Of a stretch of 25,401 nucleotides of DNA, positions 1 to 8,100 are shown one piece after another. The stretch covers positions 1 through 25,401 of the forward strand of contig JAXJQF010000015.1 of NCBI GenBank assembly GCA_036311285.1. The letters are read 5' to 3'. The translations under genes were made by a program, and so were the position numbers. Source of the stretch: JAXJQF01 sp036311285 (GTDB lineage: Bacteria; Pseudomonadota; Gammaproteobacteria; Enterobacterales; Succinivibrionaceae). The notes beneath the pieces are model-generated. The model made no database searches. It saw only the letters and a list, made by a program, of their open reading frames with translations, and had not been told where the DNA came from. Within the stretch, counting starts at the first letter, position 1; each line of letters starts with the position of its first letter.

Positions 1-13
1 CCGAAATTTTGCG
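1..13 (+). repeat. Left terminal inverted repeat of the IS
   Basis: CCGAAATTTTGCG, an exact reverse complement of the sequence at 2047-2059. The match does not continue inward in any clear way. It may continue outward beyond the window. Confidence 0.85.
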
Positions 14-52
14 AGTATAGATAGTTTAAAAATTTTTATTAAAAAAATTCTC

Positions 53-86
53 AAGAACGCTAGAAAAATATAGCGTTCTTATTTTT
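53..86 (+). terminator. Rho-independent terminator between the IS end and the transposase gene
   Basis: A perfect 10-bp stem (53-62 with 71-80) with an 8-nt loop, followed by a T-rich run. It lies upstream of the transposase start and points into the element. Such hairpins protect an IS from read-through by flanking promoters, which would otherwise raise transposase expression; that role is inferred. Confidence 0.7.
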
Positions 87-91
87 TATAT

Positions 92-99
92 GTTATGCT
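92..99 (+). promoter_or_regulatory. Possible extended -10 promoter of the transposase
   Basis: TG-T-TATGCT forms an extended -10 element (TGn followed by a 4/6 TATAAT match) just after the upstream terminator and about 37 bp before the ATG. No convincing -35 is present because that region is the arm of the hairpin. This would suit a weak promoter; the prediction is tentative. Confidence 0.3.
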
Positions 100-135
100 A
101 GATAGGTAAGTTAAATATCTATAAAGGATAAAATC

Positions 136-1977
136 ATGTTTATTACAAAGCCTACATTACCACGTCTTTTATGTATGAAATCAGGGAAAGTATACTCTTT
201 ATATACCTATAAGAATGCTTGGGATGAAGAAAAGAAGCGTTCTTACAGAGAACCTGGCTCAACAAAAATTGTTGGTAGAATTTTAGGAGGTGGTAAAGTT
301 GGAGAAATCAAATGGACTGATGATTTTATAGATTCTATTCCTTCTCTTGATGCATTTAATGCTCATAGACTTGAGGACGGAACCATAGAATTTACAACTT
401 ATGAGAAAGAAATGCAGATTTCAGTTAATGAAGCTCTTAATGCAAAACGATACTCAGCTGGAGCTTCTTGGGTATTTGACAATTTGATTGCAGATACTCC
501 TCTTTCTAAAGCTCTTAATAGAACCTTTGGTGCTTACAATGTTAATAAGAAAATATTATCTCTAACATATTTCTTAAATATCTCTGAAAGTAATGCTATG
601 TTAAGGTATGAACCTTTTGCAAATAGGTATAGACTTCCATGGCAAAAACCTCTTACTAGTTCTGCAATTACTAGAATATTTCAAAGAATTACACCTGAAA
701 AAATCGATAAATTCATTTCCATTCTAAATGAATTAACAATGGAAAGAGACAGCAATGACTATTCTTGCAAATATTGGGCATTAGATTCTACTTCGATTTC
801 AACCTATTCACAAAAACTTGCAAAATCTGCGTTTGGATACAATAAAGATGGCGATGATACTCCTCAAATAAATGTCTTAATGGTTGTTAATCAAAAAACT
901 GGTGAACCTGTATACTACAGAACATATAACGGCAATATTCCAGACATTAGTACTATTAAAAACATGTTACAAGAGAAAGCTCGAATAAATCTAAATTCAA
1001 ACGCCGTTTTTGTTACAGATAAAGGTTATTCAAGTATTTCTAATATACATAGGTTTTATCAAAATAAAACATCTTTTCTAATGAATCTAAGAACAAGTTT
1101 TTCTATGTGCAGAAATATAATAGAATCTGTTCAAACAGAACTTTATGATCCAATTTCTTATAATGAAGACATAGATTGTCATGTTACTACAACAGAATTT
1201 AAATGGAGCTATCCTGTAAACTTTAAAACTAATTGCAAAAAGAGAAATCCCAGAGAAAAAGAACCAATTTTCGTTCATATTTATTATGATAAAAAAATTT
1301 ACAACAATCACGAGCAAACAATTACATCCAATATCGCTAAAGTTGTTAAACTTCTACGACAAGGGAAAGAGCTACCTACTGCTTTAGAACAAATTAAAGA
1401 GAAGTTTATTATTTGCTCTAAAGATAAAGGAACTGGTTTAACAACATATCAAACCAATAGAATAAACCTTTCTAAATATTTACAAATGAAAGGTATTAGA
1501 ATACTTATCAGTAATGAAGTTAAAGATCCTATTGAAGCATACAAAGCTTATTATGACAGAAATGAAGTAGAGTATGCGTTCAATCTTTATAAACAACGTC
1601 TGGGTTGCAACAGATTCAGAGTAAGTTCAAATACAGCTCTTGAAGGGAAGTCTTTTGTCCAATTTATAGCAACATCTATAGCTATTATGTTTAGAAAACG
1701 ACTTAATAATGCTGTGAAAGAATGTAAAAATTTAAAACTTAATTACAGTAGTGAATCTGTTGTAATTGATAAACTAAATACAATAGAAATGACTCAATTT
1801 GCTTTTGGTAATTACTATTCTGAAGTTGTTGGTGGTCTTAAAGAACTTCTTAAAGCAATGAATATCCCTGAACCTAATGAAGAATTGGGCGCAGATGATT
1901 ATGAAATTAATGAAGAAGATTTCGATGATGATATTGAAACTATTGAGGAATTATCTGCTTATCAATCACTAGACTAA
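136..1977 (+). CDS. IS1634-like DDE transposase
   Basis: A 613-residue transposase that cuts and rejoins the ends of the surrounding element. Visible catalytic residues: D217 in the motif ALDST, D295 in VTDKGY and E479 within the YREK signature (Y472, R475, E479, K486). About 180 residues separate the second Asp from the Glu, consistent with the beta-strand insertion domain of the IS4 superfamily. The N-terminal 120 residues would hold the end-binding region. The C-terminal 25 residues are strongly acidic (about 587-607). An AAGGA ribosome binding site precedes the ATG by 8 nt, supporting this start. The frame is uninterrupted and all catalytic residues are present, so the enzyme may be active. 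Codon use is as AT-rich as the neighbours, giving no sign of a very recent origin from another genome. Confidence 0.9.
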   Translation: MFITKPTLPRLLCMKSGKVYSLYTYKNAWDEEKKRSYREPGSTKIVGRILGGGKVGEIKWTDDFIDSIPSLDAFNAHRLEDGTIEFTTYEKEMQISVNEALNAKRYSAGASWVFDNLIADTPLSKALNRTFGAYNVNKKILSLTYFLNISESNAMLRYEPFANRYRLPWQKPLTSSAITRIFQRITPEKIDKFISILNELTMERDSNDYSCKYWALDSTSISTYSQKLAKSAFGYNKDGDDTPQINVLMVVNQKTGEPVYYRTYNGNIPDISTIKNMLQEKARINLNSNAVFVTDKGYSSISNIHRFYQNKTSFLMNLRTSFSMCRNIIESVQTELYDPISYNEDIDCHVTTTEFKWSYPVNFKTNCKKRNPREKEPIFVHIYYDKKIYNNHEQTITSNIAKVVKLLRQGKELPTALEQIKEKFIICSKDKGTGLTTYQTNRINLSKYLQMKGIRILISNEVKDPIEAYKAYYDRNEVEYAFNLYKQRLGCNRFRVSSNTALEGKSFVQFIATSIAIMFRKRLNNAVKECKNLKLNYSSESVVIDKLNTIEMTQFAFGNYYSEVVGGLKELLKAMNIPEPNEELGADDYEINEEDFDDDIETIEELSAYQSLD

Positions 1978-1983
1978 TACTAA

Positions 1984-2005
1984 TAAAGCCCCTTATGGGG
2001 CTTTA
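1984..2005. terminator. Terminator hairpin after the transposase gene
   Basis: A perfect 9-bp stem (1984-1992 with 1997-2005), rich in G:C at its core, with loop TTAT, 6 bp after the transposase stop. The T-tract is poor on either strand. It may also stop transcription of cysZ arriving from the right, since cysZ has no terminator of its own before the IS end. Confidence 0.7.
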
Positions 2006-2046
2006 TATATACATATAATTACTATCCGCATAGATCAGTAAAAACA

Positions 2047-2059
2047 CGCAAAATTTCGG
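2047..2059 (-). repeat. Right terminal inverted repeat of the IS
   Basis: CGCAAAATTTCGG, the exact reverse complement of bases 1-13. It defines the right end of the element 42 bp from the cysZ stop codon. Confidence 0.85.
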
Positions 2060-2101
2060 GGTTTTATTTTTCTATATTTATTTAAATTTCAAATTCTTTC
2101 T

Positions 2102-2905
2102 TTATCTATTTTTAGGAACTTCAATAAATTTTAAGATACTATTTCTTTCTTCTATTATTTTTAATAAGTCAGGTCTAATACGTTCAACCCATAAAATAGT
2201 CGCTCCACAAATAGCTATTGGCATCATTAATATGTTTAAGAATGGAATTAAAAGTATTGCCCATGCTCCTATACCAAAGCTTAAAAGTAAGCATTTATGT
2301 TTAACAAGAGTTTGTCTTGTTTCTTTAAATGTTATTTTATTATTTTCGAAAGCATAGCTTGTGAAGTCGATGCTTAAACACCAAGAGTTTAAAAGAACCG
2401 CTAATATTTGTCCGAATAGTGGAATAAACATTAATATTAAACTAACTATCATAATTGGGATACGATAAATTAGTTTTTTACATTCAAGTAATATTGTTGG
2501 AGGGATTTCTTTTAAGGTGTCCTTAAAAGAAGAGTCTGTAAACTTTTCTTGTGTTAACTCTTCTTGAACATTCATAGCAAGGCTTGTAAAGAAAGGTGAC
2601 CCAATAGTTAAAGCTATAGTTGTAAAGAAATATATTACTATTATGAAAAGTATTATATTAACAATCGGGATAACAATCCAGCTAAGCCAGCTTAAGTATT
2701 CATGGATATGGTTGTTAAAAACATCATTGAGATATGCTGTTGTTGAACCAAATAAAAAATATAATCCAATTGTATAAACAATGATATTTATAAAAAAAGG
2801 TAAAATCAAATATCTTTTGTTTCCTTTTTTAAAACATAGCTTTGCACCTTTAAGAATATATAAAAATCCACTTATATGCATTGTTGATTTGATGTTTGTA
2901 ACCAT
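2102..2905 (-). CDS. cysZ: CysZ sulfate permease family protein (EI24/DUF540)
   Basis: A 267-residue inner-membrane protein, close to the 253 residues of E. coli CysZ. Several hydrophobic segments are visible (about residues 33-53, 73-100, 150-175 and 215-240). Family hallmarks match E. coli: ILPFFIN in the first third, the conserved FIPLFGQ segment, and the C-terminal pattern MPIAICGATILWVER. CysZ brings sulfate into the cytoplasm for cysteine synthesis. The gene is divergent from zipA, the same arrangement as in E. coli, which supports orthology. A GAGG ribosome binding site lies 6 nt before the ATG. In E. coli cysK lies on the other side; here an insertion sequence occupies that flank. No CysB site could be recognised upstream. 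Confidence 0.9.
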   Translation of the reverse strand: MVTNIKSTMHISGFLYILKGAKLCFKKGNKRYLILPFFINIIVYTIGLYFLFGSTTAYLNDVFNNHIHEYLSWLSWIVIPIVNIILFIIVIYFFTTIALTIGSPFFTSLAMNVQEELTQEKFTDSSFKDTLKEIPPTILLECKKLIYRIPIMIVSLILMFIPLFGQILAVLLNSWCLSIDFTSYAFENNKITFKETRQTLVKHKCLLLSFGIGAWAILLIPFLNILMMPIAICGATILWVERIRPDLLKIIEERNSILKFIEVPKNR

Positions 2906-3115
2906 TTACACCTCGTGTTTTATAGATATTAAGGCAAATTATTAGTCTAAAGTCTAAAAATTAAAACTTTTGTTTTATTTATTAGTCAATATTATATAGA
3001 ATATGCAAATAAAATACTAAAATAAGTATTAATAAACCAAAATTGTTTTATTGAAAACTAGTCTTCTAAATCGATATTTATATTTAGTATTAGAGTTTTG
3101 TTAGGACTTTAAAAT

Positions 3116-3121
3116 TATAAT
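3116..3121 (+). promoter_or_regulatory. Candidate -10 element for zipA
   Basis: A consensus TATAAT about 44 bp before the zipA start, inside the 259-bp divergent cysZ/zipA spacer. The -35 region at 16-18 bp spacing is poor, so this is only a candidate; TATAAT is common by chance in such AT-rich DNA. Confidence 0.25.
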
Positions 3122-3164
3122 CATAATTAGTATATATACATTATAAATTTACGGGGTTAGAGTG

Positions 3165-3962
3165 ATGTTCTCTTCTCAAATATTGTTGGTTTTAATATGT
3201 ACAATCGCGATCATACTATTTTTATGGTATGGTTTTTCTTATAAAGTAAAAAATGAAAAAATAGAAAGGGATCAAGTTAGGGAAATGAATGCAATGAGAA
3301 TGGAACCAACAACAAAGTTTGCTAAGGATGGTGAACAAGTTACTATTGTTGAAAAGGAAGAATGTGTTGCTACTTTAAATTTCAATAAACTTGATGATGA
3401 AGATGAAATTTTAAGTACATCTGATAATGAAAGTATTGAGCAACAAGAAAATGAACAGGTTTCAAAATGTTCGTTTTTATCAATTATTAGAGAGACTATT
3501 GACAGAATTAAAGCAATCTTTTTAAAGAGTAATGAAGAAGAAGATCAAATCAAGCCTGATGGTTATTATCAAATTAACGTAGTTAAAAAAGATGAATCAG
3601 AGTTTTTAGCTTCAGATGTTAGAGAATTATGTGAAAAATGTAATTTAAAACGCGGTGCACACGATTTATTTTATCATTATGATCCTGCTAATAACGAGAC
3701 TTTTAGAATCTGTGGCGGTAATGAACCGTATGGATTCTCTGATGAAAATCCAGAAGATGTTTCATATTCTGCTATATGTTTAGTTATGGTATTGCCTGAA
3801 AAAGGTTTGGCTGAAAATGCTTATTTAGATATGGCTCAGTTTGCTTACATTTTATCTAAAGAATTAGATGGTGAAATGGTTGATAAGAGACGTATTCCAT
3901 ATACAGAAGAAAGAATATTATTAGATCGTAAAGTTTTAATTGCGTACGATAAGAGCAATTAA
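3165..3962 (+). CDS. zipA: Cell division protein ZipA
   Basis: ZipA anchors the FtsZ ring to the inner membrane at midcell. The 265-residue product has the family plan: one N-terminal membrane segment (about residues 6-24) with the rest in the cytoplasm, an acidic linker (about 25-130), and the C-terminal FtsZ-binding domain (about 133-262). The C-terminal domain shows typical blocks such as DGYYQINV and ARG-like pairs near NLKRGAHDLFYHYD. It is shorter than E. coli ZipA (328 residues): the linker is rich in Glu/Asp/Lys and lacks the Pro/Gln-rich stretch known there. A GTG codon at 3162 is also possible, but the GGGG ribosome binding site at 3153-3156 is better spaced (8 nt) for the ATG at 3165. 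The gene lies between cysZ and ligA as in E. coli. Confidence 0.9.
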   Translation: MFSSQILLVLICTIAIILFLWYGFSYKVKNEKIERDQVREMNAMRMEPTTKFAKDGEQVTIVEKEECVATLNFNKLDDEDEILSTSDNESIEQQENEQVSKCSFLSIIRETIDRIKAIFLKSNEEEDQIKPDGYYQINVVKKDESEFLASDVRELCEKCNLKRGAHDLFYHYDPANNETFRICGGNEPYGFSDENPEDVSYSAICLVMVLPEKGLAENAYLDMAQFAYILSKELDGEMVDKRRIPYTEERILLDRKVLIAYDKSN

Positions 3963-3992
3963 AATATCAGGATTTTACATTTTAAATAATAT

Positions 3993-4016
3993 AAGGCTCT
4001 TAAATGAGCCTTTTTT
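3993..4016 (+). terminator. Terminator between zipA and ligA
   Basis: Stem AAGGCTC/GAGCCTT (3993-3999 with 4006-4012), 6-nt loop, run of six T. Its end is only about 14 nt before the ligA start codon, so ligA needs read-through or a promoter overlapping the hairpin. Confidence 0.75.
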
Positions 4017-4029
4017 GTGAATTAAAGAT

Positions 4030-6693
4030 ATGAAAAGCAAAGAAGAATTAAAATTAAGAGTAGAAGAATTATCAAAGCTATTACATCGATACAGATACGA
4101 ATATTACACTCTAGATGATGCAACGGTTCCTGACGCTGAATATGATAGACTTTTTAGAGAATTAGAAGCTATTGAAAAAGAGTATCCTGAGCTTATAGAT
4201 AAAAACTCCCCAACTCAAAAGGTAGGTGGAGATATATTAGACGATTTTGATACTGTTACTCATAAGATACCAATGCTTTCATTAGACAATGTGTTTAATT
4301 CACAACAACTACTAGACTTTGTTAAAAGAGTTAGTGATGGTTTAGGTATAGATGAGAAATCAATAGAGTTTTGTGCAGAACCAAAACTTGACGGTTTAGC
4401 TGTTTCTATCATTTATAAGGATGGCGTTTTTGAAATGGCGGCAACTAGGGGTGACGGAAAAGTTGGTGAAGATGTTTCAGCTCAGGTAAAAACTATTTCG
4501 AATGTCCCGTTAGTTCTTCATGGAGATAATATTCCAAGTTATTTAGAAGTCAGAGGTGAGTGTTTTATACCTCACAGTGCTTTTAATGAATTAAATGAAA
4601 AAGCTAAACTTGATAAGAAGCAAAAGGTTTTTGCAAATCCAAGAAATGCTGCAGCAGGCAGCTTGAGGCAAAAAAATCCTAAGATTACAGCTCAAAGAAA
4701 ACTTTCGTTTAATTGTTATTTTGTTGCTCAATGCGAAGGTGTTGAATTAAGTGATAATCATTCAGAACGATTAGATTTTGTTAAACAATTAGGGATACCT
4801 GTCAATAAAGAAATAAGATGTGGAAATGGATATGATTTTTTACAGTCATACCATGATTCAATTTTAAGTAGAAGAGACTCCTTAGAATATGATATTGATG
4901 GAGTTGTTTACAAAGTTAACAGTATTGTTAAACAAGAAAAGCTTGGTTATGTTACTAGAGCTCCAAAGTTTTCTATCGCACATAAGTTCCCTGCTCAAGA
5001 AGAAATTACTAAGCTTTTAGCTGTAGATTTTCAGGTTGGAAGAACAGGTGTAGTTACACCTGTTGCAAGAGTTGAACCAGTAAGAGTAGCAGGTGTTACT
5101 ATTAGTAATGTTACCTTACATAATGCTGATGAAATCGAACGTTTAGGGGTAAAACTTGGAGACTATGTGTCTGTGCGTAGAGCCGGTGATGTTATACCTC
5201 AAATTGTAAATGTAGTAGAAGAAAAGAGAGATGGAAACGAAACAGATATCGTTTTCCCAAGCGTATGCCCAATATGTGGTGCTATGTTAAATAGAGTAGA
5301 GGAAGAAGCTATTATTCGTTGCACCGGTGGTTTGTTTTGTTACGCTCAATTAAAGGAATCTTTGATTCACTTTGTATCAAGAGATGCAATGAATATTGAA
5401 GGATTGGGTGATAGCTATGTAGAGGCAATGCTTTCAAGTGGAAAAATTAAGAAACTTAATGACTTGTATCATTTAAGTGTTAATGATATTGCAACTACAT
5501 CTATTACTAGAAAACTTGATGAAAAGGAAGTCGATCAAATATTTGAAGGGTTGAAGAGCTCAAAGAGGTTAACTTTAGCTAATTTCTTAAAGGGATTAGA
5601 TTTGCCAAAGATCGGCCCAAAGAAGGCTGATAGTATAGCTGCAATTTTCGGGGATTTAGGGTCCTTTATGGATGTATCCTTAGAAAATTTAAGAAACATC
5701 AAGGAAACAACTTCTTGTGCGATAGAATTGTATTCAGTATTAAATGATCCATTAAATAGAGCATGTATCCGTGATTTGTTTGAAAAAGAAATTAACGGAG
5801 GGAAAGGATTTGTTATTGAATCAATTGAGGAAGATATATTTTCTTTAAATGTTAATAATTCATTTAAAAAGCATGATAATGAATCTTTGAATGCAGAACC
5901 AACAGTTCATACCTTAAAGTTGTTTAATGGGAAGCAAGAGGATTTTATTGAAGTTTTCAATACAAAAACAAAAAATGCATTCAATAAGATTCAGGGGGTT
6001 GGAGGAGAAAACCGTTTAAGAAGTATTGTTATTTCAAATTCAGTATATAGGTTAAATGATTTATATAGAATCAATGTAGAACAATTAAAAGTAACTTCTT
6101 TAACAGAGGAAATTGGAGAAGTTATTGCTAAGAAGATTTTTGCAAAAATTGAAGAATCTAAGTTTATTGATTTTAATAAGTTTATTTATGCACTTGGTAT
6201 TAGAGAGGTTGGTGTATCTACAGCTCTTTCGTTAGCTCGAGTATTTGGGGATATGGAGCATTTTAGGAAAACAACTGAAGATGAACTTTTAGAAATTAAT
6301 GATATAGGTGAAAAGAGTGCAAAGTTTATAATTTCCTTCTTAAATGAGAAGCATAACCAAGAAGTATTAGATGATTTGTTTACATCTGTTGAGAATGGAG
6401 GATGTGGATTACAACTAAAATCAATAAAACAAAGTGAAGAAGAATTAGCGTTAATTTCATCTAATCAATTTTTTGGAAAGACCGTGGTTATTACGGGCAC
6501 CTTATCTATGCCTAGAAATGATGTAAAAACAATGCTGTTAAACGTTGGAGCTAAGGTTAGTGGTTCAGTTTCTGCTAAGACTGATTACTTAATAGTAGGG
6601 GAAAATGCAGGTTCCAAGCTTTCAAAGGCAAATGAACTTGGTATAAGTATTATTACTGAAGATGAACTTATACAACTTATTAAAGTAAAATAA
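4030..6693 (+). CDS. ligA: NAD-dependent DNA ligase LigA with a duplicated HhH domain
   Basis: LigA seals nicks in duplex DNA during replication and repair, using NAD+ as AMP donor. Domains in order: Ia/adenylation with the catalytic lysine in KLDG (K119) and the downstream block DGVVYKVN; OB fold (about 320-405); a four-Cys zinc site (C413, C416, C431, C437); helix-hairpin-helix region; C-terminal BRCT (about 811-887) starting at FFGKTVVITGTLS. At 887 residues it is far longer than E. coli LigA (671). The excess is a second HhH domain: copy 1 at about 454-592, a polar spacer to about 640, and copy 2 at about 651-795. Copy 2 has the family's usual YALGIREVG block; copy 1 has the diverged LDLPKIGPKKADSI. 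All catalytic and zinc residues are intact, so the enzyme should be functional. The ribosome binding site is weak (AAAG 2 nt before the ATG). Confidence 0.95.
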   Translation: MKSKEELKLRVEELSKLLHRYRYEYYTLDDATVPDAEYDRLFRELEAIEKEYPELIDKNSPTQKVGGDILDDFDTVTHKIPMLSLDNVFNSQQLLDFVKRVSDGLGIDEKSIEFCAEPKLDGLAVSIIYKDGVFEMAATRGDGKVGEDVSAQVKTISNVPLVLHGDNIPSYLEVRGECFIPHSAFNELNEKAKLDKKQKVFANPRNAAAGSLRQKNPKITAQRKLSFNCYFVAQCEGVELSDNHSERLDFVKQLGIPVNKEIRCGNGYDFLQSYHDSILSRRDSLEYDIDGVVYKVNSIVKQEKLGYVTRAPKFSIAHKFPAQEEITKLLAVDFQVGRTGVVTPVARVEPVRVAGVTISNVTLHNADEIERLGVKLGDYVSVRRAGDVIPQIVNVVEEKRDGNETDIVFPSVCPICGAMLNRVEEEAIIRCTGGLFCYAQLKESLIHFVSRDAMNIEGLGDSYVEAMLSSGKIKKLNDLYHLSVNDIATTSITRKLDEKEVDQIFEGLKSSKRLTLANFLKGLDLPKIGPKKADSIAAIFGDLGSFMDVSLENLRNIKETTSCAIELYSVLNDPLNRACIRDLFEKEINGGKGFVIESIEEDIFSLNVNNSFKKHDNESLNAEPTVHTLKLFNGKQEDFIEVFNTKTKNAFNKIQGVGGENRLRSIVISNSVYRLNDLYRINVEQLKVTSLTEEIGEVIAKKIFAKIEESKFIDFNKFIYALGIREVGVSTALSLARVFGDMEHFRKTTEDELLEINDIGEKSAKFIISFLNEKHNQEVLDDLFTSVENGGCGLQLKSIKQSEEELALISSNQFFGKTVVITGTLSMPRNDVKTMLLNVGAKVSGSVSAKTDYLIVGENAGSKLSKANELGISIITEDELIQLIKVK

Positions 6694-6742
6694 CAACGAA
6701 CTTAAAGCTTGTTAGAAGGATAAGTAATAAAATCTGTTCAGA

Positions 6743-6790
6743 AAATAAGTAAATAGAGCTATTTTTAGATAAATGCTCTATTTCTTATTT
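6743..6790. terminator. Shared terminator between convergent ligA and mltD
   Basis: Two arms, AAATAAG-T-AAATAGAGC (6743-6759) and GCTCTATTTCTTATTT (6775-6790), pair over 16 bp with one bulged T and a 15-nt loop. The mltD stop codon (6778-6780) is inside the right arm. The near-symmetric A/T flanks suit termination in both directions. Confidence 0.65.
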
Positions 6791-8100
6791 TTGTTAGAAG
6801 AATTTTGTTGGTTGTTTCTATTCTTGTTTTTGTTGTTATTCTTTTTATTAGAAGAATTCTTTGTTTTGTTTGAAGTTTTAGATTTATTTGCTGACTTTTG
6901 GGAGTTCTTCTTCTTTTTAGCTTTAGGAGGAGATGGTATTTTGTTTGCCGCGTTTAAAGGAACTAATACAGTATCTACTAGCTTTGTAGAATAGTTCGGA
7001 GATCTAAAACCTGGGTTTAGAGCTTCAATTGTTTTTAATGGAACTCCTGTGTATTTAGCTATATAGTTAGTTGTAACCCTATCTCTAAGTTTTACTTTTT
7101 TAAAATAAGGCTTGTAAGGTATATCAGGGTAGGTAACTCCATATTTTTTGGAGTTTTTTAATATCTCTGAAAAAGCATATAGTCTTTCTACATAAATCAA
7201 ACCATTTTTATGTATTGGTATAGACCATAAATCTGTTGGTAATCCTTTTTCTTTATTTTTCTTTTGAGCTGCTCTTACGTTAGTTTCGCCCATGTTGTAT
7301 GCAGCGATAGCTAAGTCCCAATCATTAAATCTTCTATATAAGTATGCAAAGTATGATAAGGCAGCGTTTGTTGACTTAACAATATCCTTACGCATATCAT
7401 ATGACCAGTCTTGTTTTAAGTGAAGATATTTTGCTGTTGAAGGAATGATTTGCCATAGACCAACTGCTTTTGCGTATGAAGTTGCATTTGGGTTAAATCC
7501 ACTCTCAACTAACGGTATAAGAGCTAATTCCATAGGCATATTACGTTTTTTTATTTCATTTACAATGTAATAGGCGTACATGTTGCCATTTTCAAGCAAT
7601 TTATGGAAATCTCGCTTAAACTCTAATGCTTGTAACCATTCTTTTGTTTTATATTTATGGTCTTTGGTATTAAAGGTCATGCCTTTTTTTACTATATCCC
7701 ATAGTAATGGAAGTTTTCTTCTAGATGAGTTCTTGGATAAGATCTCATCATAGCCATCTATTAAGGTATTTACGTATTGATTGATTTCTTTTTGTTGTTC
7801 TTTAGTTGTTTTGTGCTCGTTTACTTTAGGTTGTGATGAAGCTACACGAGAAATGGCAATGTTTGGTTTTGGAATTTTTGGGTTTAGAGATTTTTCATCA
7901 TGAATTTCTTTATCACCAATAATAGGTGAATCCTCAATAATGACAACTTCTATTTTTGGCTCATTTGCTATTTTGTTTTCGTCTTTTTGTTTATCCTTAT
8001 CCACGTTAAATAAACTAGTTATATTACAACCAGTTAAAGTGAATAATATACATAATGCTAAGGCAATGAAGGACTTTTTATTAATTGTATCCAACATCAT
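6778..8100 (-). CDS. mltD: MltD-type lytic transglycosylase lipoprotein with a polycationic tail
   Basis: Cleaves the glycan strands of peptidoglycan at the inner face of the outer membrane. The 440-residue product begins with a lipoprotein signal ending in LTGC (lipidated Cys25), then a spacer rich in charged and Pro residues (to about 100). The SLT/lysozyme-like domain follows (about 180-320), with the catalytic Glu in PLVESGFNP (E199), then AKAVGLWQIIPSTA and AAYNMGE. A short conserved segment ends near 382. E. coli MltD then has LysM repeats that bind peptidoglycan; here the last 50 residues are almost only Lys, Asn, Ser, Thr and Gln. I chose the ATG at 8098-8100 because AAGGA lies 7 nt before it and the signal peptide then starts at once; a start at 8124 is also open. 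The gene overlaps the rnhA stop by about 20 nt, suggesting coupled translation. Confidence 0.88.
   Translation of the reverse strand: MMLDTINKKSFIALALCILFTLTGCNITSLFNVDKDKQKDENKIANEPKIEVVIIEDSPIIGDKEIHDEKSLNPKIPKPNIAISRVASSQPKVNEHKTTKEQQKEINQYVNTLIDGYDEILSKNSSRRKLPLLWDIVKKGMTFNTKDHKYKTKEWLQALEFKRDFHKLLENGNMYAYYIVNEIKKRNMPMELALIPLVESGFNPNATSYAKAVGLWQIIPSTAKYLHLKQDWSYDMRKDIVKSTNAALSYFAYLYRRFNDWDLAIAAYNMGETNVRAAQKKNKEKGLPTDLWSIPIHKNGLIYVERLYAFSEILKNSKKYGVTYPDIPYKPYFKKVKLRDRVTTNYIAKYTGVPLKTIEALNPGFRSPNYSTKLVDTVLVPLNAANKIPSPPKAKKKKNSQKSANKSKTSNKTKNSSNKKNNNKNKNRNNQQNSSNKNKK

Larger units (their letters stand above)
1..2059 (+). mobile_element. Insertion sequence, IS1634-like (IS4 superfamily), apparently intact
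   Basis: A complete element by its structure: a 13-bp inverted repeat at base 1, a perfect reverse-complement copy ending at 2059, and between them one full-length DDE transposase gene flanked by two terminators. The transposase has the Y-(2)-R-(3)-E-(6)-K signature of the IS4 superfamily and a long stretch between the second Asp and the Glu. With a size near 2 kb this fits the IS1634 family best; the family name is inferred. The left repeat lies exactly on the window edge, so the element could extend a few bases further and its target duplication cannot be seen. The right end sits 42 bp from the cysZ stop codon and interrupts no visible gene. Confidence 0.85.

Noticed and set aside
1087..1317. 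Antisense open frames inside the transposase, purM, hda, perM, yejM and malF genes
   Set aside because: All lie opposite well-supported genes, have no recognisable domains and show the composition expected for reverse frames.
6773..6994. Open frame on the + strand encoding a Phe/Leu-rich hydrophobic peptide
   Set aside because: It is the antisense reading of the Lys/Asn-rich mltD tail; AAA/AAC codons read as Phe/Val/Leu codons. No ribosome binding site or family match.
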